NCBI RefSeq assembly: GCF_000620085.1
Contig: NZ_KK211065.1
Coordinates: 140,563-204,562, forward strand
Direction of reading: 5' to 3'
DNA length: 64,000 bases
Origin: Marinobacterium jannaschii DSM 6295
GTDB lineage: Bacteria; Pseudomonadota; Gammaproteobacteria; Pseudomonadales; Balneatricaceae
Both the position numbers and the translations under genes were made by a program. Below are positions 56,584 to 64,000 of the stretch, one piece after another; positions within the stretch are counted from its first letter, which is position 1; every line of letters starts with the position of its first letter. Under the pieces are notes generated by a model. The model was not told the origin of the DNA and did no database searches. It saw nothing but the letters and a program-made list of their open reading frames with translations.

Positions 56584-57486
56584 TCAGGCTGAATGGGCAC
56601 AGACCCAATGGGTGCCATCGGCAAAGCGTTGCTGCAGATAATCCACCAGCTGGCGAACTTTCGGCGACAGGTGACGGCTCTGGGGATATACCGCCCAGAC
56701 AGCGCCATCACGCACTTCATACTCCCGCAGCACCGGCACCAGCTCGCCGCTTTCCAGATATTGCTCGACGTAGTAATCGGGCAGCTGGGCCACCCCCAGT
56801 CCCTTACGCACCGCATCGACAATCGCCAGCCCGGAGTTGGCACGCCAGTTACCGCTTACGCGCAGCTCCTTGGTCTTGCCCGCCACCTGCACCTTCCACT
56901 GGTCATTCGAGCCGATCAGGCAGTTGTGGCCGCTGAGCTCCTGCAGGGTATGAGGACGCGGATTGCGCTCGAAATAGCTGGCGGCGGCGCAGATATACTC
57001 GCGCCTTGAGATCAGCCGGCGCGCCACCAGGGAGGAGTCGCGCAGCACCCCCATGCGGATAGCGACATCGAAACCTTCGCTGATCAGGTCGACACTGCGG
57101 TTGCTCAGATGCAGGTCGATCTCCAGCTGAGGATGCAGCAGCATAAAGTCATTCAATACCGGGGCGATAATATGCTCGCCAAACACCGTGCCACAGCTGA
57201 TCCTCAACAGCCCCTTCGGCGTGCCCTGATAATCCCTGACCAGATCATCCGCCGCACCGAATCCCTCCAGCAGGTGCCGGCACTGTTCGAAATAGACCCG
57301 TCCGACCTCCGTGGCGCTGACCTGCCGGGTCGTGCGGAAAAGCAGCTGGGCATCCAGCTGTTTTTCCAGGAAACTGATCAGCCGGCTGACATGGGACGCG
57401 GATACATTCAGTTCCCGCGCCGCAGCAGACAGGCTGCCGTGCCGTACCACGGCGACAAAAGCTTCGATGCCTTCCCAACGATTCAT
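56584..57486 (-). CDS. LysR-family regulator next to frmA
   Basis: 300 residues: N-terminal winged helix (EAFVAVVRHGSLSAAARELNVSASHVSRLI in part) and a substrate-binding domain with GLLRISCGTVFGEHIIAP. The ATG at 57486 has GGAG eight bases upstream. Divergent from the formaldehyde genes, so it probably controls them and itself; formaldehyde or its glutathione adduct as signal is inference. Confidence 0.9.
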   Translation of the reverse strand: MNRWEGIEAFVAVVRHGSLSAAARELNVSASHVSRLISFLEKQLDAQLLFRTTRQVSATEVGRVYFEQCRHLLEGFGAADDLVRDYQGTPKGLLRISCGTVFGEHIIAPVLNDFMLLHPQLEIDLHLSNRSVDLISEGFDVAIRMGVLRDSSLVARRLISRREYICAAASYFERNPRPHTLQELSGHNCLIGSNDQWKVQVAGKTKELRVSGNWRANSGLAIVDAVRKGLGVAQLPDYYVEQYLESGELVPVLREYEVRDGAVWAVYPQSRHLSPKVRQLVDYLQQRFADGTHWVCAHSA

Positions 57487-57660
57487 TATTGCTCTCCAGC
57501 AAAACTCCTTGCCCCGGGGAAGGATGATCCCCCGCATTTCATGCTCTAGACTGCCTAACCTGAATTAATGATGCAATGCCTGCACATCGCCTCGGCAGGC
57601 TGGCCCCACTAAGGCTTCAGCATAACGCGCCAGGCCTCCACGCAACCGGACGGATGAATT

Positions 57661-57674
57661 AGCGAATTGTCGCT
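57661..57674. promoter_or_regulatory. possible LysR operator upstream of frmA
   Basis: AGCGA-ATTG-TCGCT, a short palindrome 80 bases before frmA in the divergent region. Weak by itself; position supports it. Confidence 0.35.
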
Positions 57675-57682
57675 CAGATTGA

Positions 57683-58864
<1,182 letters not shown>

Positions 58865-58926
58865 TCTGTGTTTAAACGCCCCCAAGAGGCTGAGTAAGAA
58901 CGTAATGAGCGCAGGCTAGAGAAGGC

Positions 58927-59002
58927 AAAAAGACACGAAAAAGCGGAGTCAGCGTGCCCTTTGGGCATTACTGAAGTAAATGAGCATTTTGAGTGTCTTT
59001 TT
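58927..59002. repeat. inverted-repeat element between frmA and fghA
   Basis: Perfect 10-bp outer arms AAAAAGACAC/GTGTCTTTTT enclose 56 bases with an inner TGCCC/GGGCA hairpin. It may be a dispersed MITE-like element or a long terminator (T5 at the end). Between two genes of one pathway. Confidence 0.5.
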
Positions 59003-59076
59003 AACGCCCTATAGCCAAGTCGCAATAGTTATTACACAGCCTCGACTGAGAGCGTTTCTATCTGGAGAAACCCTGC

Positions 59077-59928
59077 ATGAGTAACTCTATTGCGTTGGAG
59101 CTGGTCAGCGCCAACAAGACCGCTGGCGGCTGGCTGAAGCGCTACCGTCACCGCTCCGGCAGCCTGAACTGCGATATGGTGTTCGCCATCTACCTGCCCC
59201 CCCAGGCGGAAGAGCAGTCGGTACCGGCGGTTTACTGGCTTTCCGGCCTGACCTGTACCGATGAGAACTTCAGTCAGAAAGCCGGTGCCTTCCGCGTCGC
59301 GGCCGAACTGGGTGTCGCCGTGATCTGTCCGGATACCAGCCCGCGCGGCTGTAACCTGCCGGGCGAAGATGACAGCTATGACTTCGGCAGCGGTGCCGGC
59401 TTCTACGTCAACGCCACCCAGGAGCCGTGGAGCCGCCACTACCGCATGTATGACTACGTCAGCGAAGAGCTGCCTTCGATTGTCGAAGCCAACTTCCCGC
59501 TGACCGAGCAGCGTGCCATCTCCGGTCACTCGATGGGCGGTCACGGAGCGCTGGTAGTCGGCCTGCGTAATCCTGAGCGCTACAGTTCGATCACTGCATT
59601 CTCACCGATCAGCAACCCGATGAACTGCCCCTGGGGCCAGAAGGCGCTGGGCAACTACCTGGGCGATAACCGCGACGACTGGAAACCCTGGGATGCCTCG
59701 CAGCTGATCGACCGTGCCGAAGTTAAACTGCCGCTGCTGGTGGATCAGGGCACCGAAGATGAGTTCCTGCACGAACAGCTGAAGCCGGAAGCGCTGCAGC
59801 AGGCCTGTGCGGTCAACGAGTACCCGCTGGTGCTGCGGATGCAGCCGGGTTATGACCACAGCTACTACTTCATCGCCTCCTTTATCGAAGATCACCTGCG
59901 CTTCCACGCCCAGCATATGGGACTGTAA
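59077..59928 (+). CDS. fghA: S-formylglutathione hydrolase
   Basis: 283 residues, esterase D family; releases formate and glutathione. Nucleophile in SGHSMGGHGAL, acid in the DQGTEDEF segment and His in GYDHSYYF complete the triad. 212 bases after frmA, with the repeat element between. Confidence 0.96.
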   Translation: MSNSIALELVSANKTAGGWLKRYRHRSGSLNCDMVFAIYLPPQAEEQSVPAVYWLSGLTCTDENFSQKAGAFRVAAELGVAVICPDTSPRGCNLPGEDDSYDFGSGAGFYVNATQEPWSRHYRMYDYVSEELPSIVEANFPLTEQRAISGHSMGGHGALVVGLRNPERYSSITAFSPISNPMNCPWGQKALGNYLGDNRDDWKPWDASQLIDRAEVKLPLLVDQGTEDEFLHEQLKPEALQQACAVNEYPLVLRMQPGYDHSYYFIASFIEDHLRFHAQHMGL

Positions 59929-59943
59929 CCGGTAACGCCCGGC

Positions 59944-59975
59944 CGGACGTTCACTCAGTGGACGTCCGACTTATT
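59944..59975 (+). terminator. hairpin after fghA
   Basis: Eleven-bp stem CGGACGTTCAC/GTGGACGTCCG, loop TCA, then ACTTATT; poor T-run but strong stem between convergent genes. Confidence 0.55.
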
Positions 59976-59988
59976 GAGTTTTATAGCC

Positions 59989-62900
59989 TTACGAAGCCTT
60001 GCCGACTACGTCCATCAGTTTGGAGTAATCGGTAACAACATCATACTTCACTCGATCCTTATCGATCTGCTCGCTCATCTCGACAAAAAACTTCTTGGCG
60101 CACTCAATCTTGGTCTTTTCGATCTCACGCAGCTTCATAGATGACATTGTGCCTTTCGTCTCCGCTACAAAGTAAATGTGGCGCACACTACCATTGCGGA
60201 ATGAGATCGCCCAGTCCGGGTTATAGTCCCCAACCGGAGTCGGAATCAGGAAGCCTCGAGGAAGCTTGGCGTAAACCACGACCTCACTGCTGGTATCCAA
60301 CTCTTTAACGAACTCACGCTCCACCGCTGAGTCAGTAATCGCGTAGTCGTAAACATGGTTCTTCAGCTTGGCGGAAGCGCGGGAGAAATCCTGGCTTGTT
60401 TGATTTGCCGTAAAGATATCGACACTGTAGCGTTCATCTACTTCGTCATAGGCTAGGCGTTCAATAACCATGGCAGCTTTTTGCTCAGTAATCAGCCTGC
60501 TGGCTTCTACTATGAAGTGCTCCGGGTTTTGTTGAAACTGCTTGAAAATAGCAGCCTGAATGCCTTTTAGGATCTCGGCAGTGGTTTGCCGGGTCAGTTG
60601 GGTGTTTTCTGCCACCTTACCCAACAGGTCATATTTGACGCGTGAGTGGATGGAGTCACCATACTCTGTCGCGGTCTCTTCAACCCTAAAGCCTTCTCCG
60701 TTGCGCAGCTGTTCATCGGTGAGTCCGTCTTGCTGGATGCCTTTACGCACCCAGTATTGCAACGGTGTTACACGCAGCTCTGTATCCAGTGCACTGATGC
60801 ATTTACGGACCAACTCGTCAGAATCAAAATCCACCTTGTAAACCGCTTTACGATTAATCCGCTCCCAAAGTGCCCGGAACTCTTTCTTATCGAAGTTGGC
60901 ATTGAGTGGATTGGTTTTCGGCTTGCGACCGTCATCCACCTGGGGTAACTGAGCATCGCTAAAGACGCTGTCAATCAGCTCGAATACCTGATCGGCATAG
61001 GGTTGAAGATCGTCCGGCAACGCAGCCAGACTGCTCTCTTCCCTGGACTGCAGGTACAGGTCGGCAATATGATCCGCGTCGTCGGTGTAATCGTTCTTCA
61101 GCAGGTAGCGGTAGATCTGTTTGGCCATCACCGCAGTGACTTCAACCTCGCCGTCTTTGGTATTCAGTATCTTGCCGGTAAAGTAGTCCTCATTTGCCTG
61201 CCGTGGGCGGGCGGTTAATGTCTCGGTGATCTCCTGCTGAAGGCCAGCAACAAAGTCCGTATAGCTTTCGCTGGCAATGACCGTCAGTACGTTGATGTCA
61301 TGAACCACCGCTGGGTGGTCCATACGATCGCCATGTTTGTCCACCGCCAGGCGCAGGCCGCGCCCGACTTCCTGACGGCGTGAAATGGTATTATCGCTGT
61401 GCTTGAGCATACACATGACAAACACGTTGGGGTTGTCCCAGCCTTCTCGCAAAGCAGAGTGAGAGAAGATAAAGCGTGTAGGCTCCTCGAATGACAGCAG
61501 ACGCTCTTTGTCCTTCAGAATCAGATCGTAAGCATCCACATCATCGGAATCGACCGACCGGGCGCCAACCTTAGGGTCTTTTAGCCGGTTGGTTTTCTTA
61601 TCGATCGAGAAGTAGCCGTTATGAGTCTTCTCGGCTGCAATCTGCTCCAGGTGCTTACGGTAAGCTTGGTTATCGATTGCCAGCTCAGACAGATATTCAT
61701 CCTTCAGCAGCAGGTACTCTTCCTCAAAGATTCGCGCATACTCACCTTTTTCATCGCCCTGCTCGTAATCACGGTATTTGGCCACTTCATCAATGAAGAA
61801 CAACGACAGCACTTTGATTCCCTGAGCAAAGAGCTGCTTTTCCCGATCCAGGTGGGACTTAATGGTCTCACGGATCTGGATGCGACGTACATCTCGCTCC
61901 GAGACATCACCGTGGGCTTCACCCGCCTTCAACACGATGCCATTAGTGAACTCAACGGTATCCGTGTTGTAGTCTATCTGACTAATGGTAAAACCATCCC
62001 GGTATTGATCCAACTCACCTGACTCCACAAACAGGTCGTCGCGAAACGCCAAGCGGCGTAACTGTCGCTTTATCTCACCGGACTTCAGCTTTATCTCAAG
62101 CTCGATACGGGCCACAGGCGCTTTTTTCGATATATCGATCCCTTCCAGGTATAGGTAGGCGTTAGTACCGGCCAGGCCGCGAGTCTGTATGCCACGTACC
62201 GCAATCTTTTTGACCAGCTTCTGGTTGTAGGCATCCAGGGCGTCCAAGCGGTGTATACGATTGTGCTGGGTTTTGTGGGTAGCCGAGTAGCGCAGAATCA
62301 TCAGTGGATTAAATCGAGGTAGTGCTTCCTGGGTGGCCTTGCCCTCCATCTTTTGCGGCTCGTCCAGAATCAGTATTGGCCGGTTAGCTGCGATAACCTC
62401 AATAGGCTTGCGCGACTGAAAATCATCCAGTTCGTCATAAATACGCCGGTTATCCTTTCCTCGGGCATTGAATGCCTGGATGTTCATCACCATCACATTG
62501 ATGCCAGCATCCGATGAAAAGCTTTCCAGCTCGTGCAGACGTTTGGAGTTGTAGATAAAGAAACGTGCCTTCTTACCGTAGCTCTCGGTAAAATGATCGG
62601 CGGTAATCTGCAGCGACTTATACACTCCTTCTCGGATAGCGACTGAAGGCACCATAATGATGAACTTGCTCCAGCCATAGCGCTTGTTCATCTCAAAAAT
62701 GGTCTTGATATAGCAATAGGTCTTGCCGGTGCCGGTCTCCATCTCTACATCCAGATGCAACCGTGTAGCGGCCAGGGCCCGCTTCTTGTAATCGGCTTTC
62801 ACCGATACCCGATTGCCTTTCTTGTCGTAGGTGGTAAACCCGGTCAGAGCGTCTGTGACAGACAGATTCTGTCGGCGCTGTACCTTCTGAATATTTTCCA

Positions 62901-63087
62901 GTACCTGTGCTTCGGTCAGAGCCAGATCCGTATTCTTGAAGCCCTCTTCAAACGCGCTCGCCTGTGCTCTATGGCCAGGATCAATACGATAAGTAATGCC
63001 ATCAACCTTCGGCTGTCCAGCGAAACATTCCACCACGGATTCGACCGCATTCGTCTGGTAGGCTTGGGTTTTGAATTTGAGCTTCAT
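59989..63087 (-). CDS. type III restriction endonuclease Res subunit
   Basis: 1032 residues. N-terminal helicase with Walker A METGTGKT (117-123), motif [10 protein letters not shown], motif III YSATH and motif VI VGRGLRL; C-terminal PD-(D/E)XK nuclease with NPDW (Asp958) and FVAETKG (Glu976, Lys978). All motifs are intact, so it is probably active with a Mod methylase, which is not in the window and should lie to the right. The Schlafen-like gene is upstream, 131 bases away. Confidence 0.94.
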   Translation of the reverse strand: MKLKFKTQAYQTNAVESVVECFAGQPKVDGITYRIDPGHRAQASAFEEGFKNTDLALTEAQVLENIQKVQRRQNLSVTDALTGFTTYDKKGNRVSVKADYKKRALAATRLHLDVEMETGTGKTYCYIKTIFEMNKRYGWSKFIIMVPSVAIREGVYKSLQITADHFTESYGKKARFFIYNSKRLHELESFSSDAGINVMVMNIQAFNARGKDNRRIYDELDDFQSRKPIEVIAANRPILILDEPQKMEGKATQEALPRFNPLMILRYSATHKTQHNRIHRLDALDAYNQKLVKKIAVRGIQTRGLAGTNAYLYLEGIDISKKAPVARIELEIKLKSGEIKRQLRRLAFRDDLFVESGELDQYRDGFTISQIDYNTDTVEFTNGIVLKAGEAHGDVSERDVRRIQIRETIKSHLDREKQLFAQGIKVLSLFFIDEVAKYRDYEQGDEKGEYARIFEEEYLLLKDEYLSELAIDNQAYRKHLEQIAAEKTHNGYFSIDKKTNRLKDPKVGARSVDSDDVDAYDLILKDKERLLSFEEPTRFIFSHSALREGWDNPNVFVMCMLKHSDNTISRRQEVGRGLRLAVDKHGDRMDHPAVVHDINVLTVIASESYTDFVAGLQQEITETLTARPRQANEDYFTGKILNTKDGEVEVTAVMAKQIYRYLLKNDYTDDADHIADLYLQSREESSLAALPDDLQPYADQVFELIDSVFSDAQLPQVDDGRKPKTNPLNANFDKKEFRALWERINRKAVYKVDFDSDELVRKCISALDTELRVTPLQYWVRKGIQQDGLTDEQLRNGEGFRVEETATEYGDSIHSRVKYDLLGKVAENTQLTRQTTAEILKGIQAAIFKQFQQNPEHFIVEASRLITEQKAAMVIERLAYDEVDERYSVDIFTANQTSQDFSRASAKLKNHVYDYAITDSAVEREFVKELDTSSEVVVYAKLPRGFLIPTPVGDYNPDWAISFRNGSVRHIYFVAETKGTMSSMKLREIEKTKIECAKKFFVEMSEQIDKDRVKYDVVTDYSKLMDVVGKAS

Positions 63088-63218
63088 GCTGTTCTCTATT
63101 TCTGCAAAAGTTCTGCATTCTTTTCTGCAAACAACCCTTGCAGAAAAGAATGCAGAAAGCAGTATCTTATTGTTTAGTAAAACAATTTACAGAGTAATAT
63201 ATCTACAAAGGTATGATT

Positions 63219-64000
63219 TTATTCTGCAAGTTTCCAAATAGGGCTACGGCGTGATCCCGTATTACGAATACGCCCCTGACGCCTCAGTTTGGTCAGTAAG
63301 TTGCCGATTTTGTGCTGTTTCTGCTCCAGAGAGAGCCCGTCGCTTAGCTTATCTAACAGCAGTTTATCTATTTCGGCACGCGATGCCTCGCCAAACTTTC
63401 CAAGATAATCCGTCAGTAATTTGGCATAGAATTCATCGTCCTGAGCGCGGGTTCGAATGTAATCCGCTTTACCCGCGGTTGCCTTGGCTACTTTTGCAGA
63501 GACATAGACGTTGGGCTTACGCCCCTCAATCAGTCCCTCACGCCTAAGCCGTGTCACAGCCTCATCAGGGATCGGCAGCTTTTTCTGCACACGATCCAAG
63601 GCCAATATATCCGCCAGTGGCAAGTCAGTCTTCTGAATCAGTAATCGGCTATAGGCCGGGTCAACCACGCTACCGTAAATCGTTAGCTTCACTGCATTTG
63701 ATGCGCTCAGGTCATAATCCGGCATAGGGAAGTACCGCCGTACCTGACGGGCATACATGTCGTGGATGCCGTAGCCCATGGTATCAATCATATTGAACTC
63801 AGCCATCGCCTGGGCCAGAAAAGGATTTCGGTAACGGCGCGGAACCCGGTTCCCTTCCAGATAATCGCTCGGCTCACCCTCAAAAAAGAGGCCGTCATTT
63901 TCAAAGATCAGACGGTCCGGTTGCTCAATCACAACCACGCGAGCGTTGCGGCTGTAATCCTGATGGGCGATGCAGTTGTGCAGAGCCTCCAGTACGATCT
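63219..64000 (-). CDS. AlbA_2/Schlafen-type ATP-binding protein, 5' end outside the window
   Basis: The visible 259 residues run to the window edge without a start. EALHNCIAHQDYS is the ATP-binding (HATPase_c_4-like) motif of RecG-related/Schlafen AlbA_2 proteins, followed by RLIFENDG; the C-terminus holds winged-helix segments (LTKLRRQGRIRNTG). Such genes commonly lie inside type III restriction loci. Its part in defence is not defined. Confidence 0.85.
   Translation of the reverse strand, partial: IVLEALHNCIAHQDYSRNARVVVIEQPDRLIFENDGLFFEGEPSDYLEGNRVPRRYRNPFLAQAMAEFNMIDTMGYGIHDMYARQVRRYFPMPDYDLSASNAVKLTIYGSVVDPAYSRLLIQKTDLPLADILALDRVQKKLPIPDEAVTRLRREGLIEGRKPNVYVSAKVAKATAGKADYIRTRAQDDEFYAKLLTDYLGKFGEASRAEIDKLLLDKLSDGLSLEQKQHKIGNLLTKLRRQGRIRNTGSRRSPIWKLAE

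Overview
The window looks like a chromosomal piece of a marine gammaproteobacterium of the Oceanospirillales type (Amphritea, Neptunomonas or Marinobacterium-like). This is inferred from the block ffh / rpsP-rimM-trmD-rplS / xerD-dsbC with a YpjD-like and a CorC-like gene beside ffh, an arrangement also known in Pseudomonas, and from the protein sequences. No rRNA, tRNA or CRISPR array was seen. Most of the sequence is GC-rich; two stretches (about 1.4-3.5 kb and 32.5-35.7 kb) are clearly AT-rich and look acquired.

Layout. 0.2-1.3 kb: a hemerythrin-GGDEF diguanylate cyclase. 1.7-3.5 kb: an AT-rich gene for a CoiA-like nuclease-fold protein. 3.6-27.8 kb: one uninterrupted minus-strand type VI secretion (T6SS) operon, in transcription order vgrG, a gene of unknown function, PAAR, a RelA/SpoT-like gene broken by one base, tssA, hcp, tssB, tssC, a second tssC, tssE, tssF, tssG, tssH, a periplasmic binding protein, tagH (FHA), tssJ, tssK, tssL, tssM, and a small kinase-like gene. 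28.5-32.5 kb: a translationally coupled trio of a membrane sensor without output domain, an MFS transporter with a sensory/HAMP-like N-terminus, and a periplasmic ABC_sub_bind protein. 32.5-35.7 kb: an AT-rich accessory patch with a lipoprotein, a relic of an immunity-like gene, a 237-residue orphan, a pentapeptide-like protein, and a decayed copy of the kinase gene that ends the T6SS operon.

35.7-46.9 kb is housekeeping: dsbC, xerD, an HD-GYP phosphodiesterase, a membrane-anchored unknown, rplS-trmD-rimM-rpsP, ffh, a CcsA/YpjD-like protein and a CorC/CNNM protein. 46.9-49.3 kb: thiamine-binding protein, DUF1289 protein, gamma carbonic anhydrase and two Nudix hydrolases. 49.4-52.9 kb: a TonB-dependent receptor with a PepSY membrane protein (metal uptake). 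53-56.3 kb: EamA exporter, MarC protein, YqfO-like protein, a His/Tyr-rich secreted protein, a DUF3461 protein. 56.6-59.9 kb: LysR regulator with the glutathione-dependent formaldehyde pathway (frmA, fghA). 60-64 kb: a type III restriction Res subunit and an AlbA/Schlafen-type ATP-binding protein that runs off the window, i.e. one side of a defence island.

The most unusual part is the T6SS and its echoes: TssL ends in a SPOR-like domain, TssM lacks recognisable Walker A and B motifs, two TssC paralogues are separated by a perfect hairpin, a solute-binding protein sits inside the operon, a RelA/SpoT-fold candidate effector follows PAAR and is out of frame by one G, and a relic of the operon's last gene lies 31 kb away beside immunity-like genes, exactly where the usual synteny after dsbC breaks.
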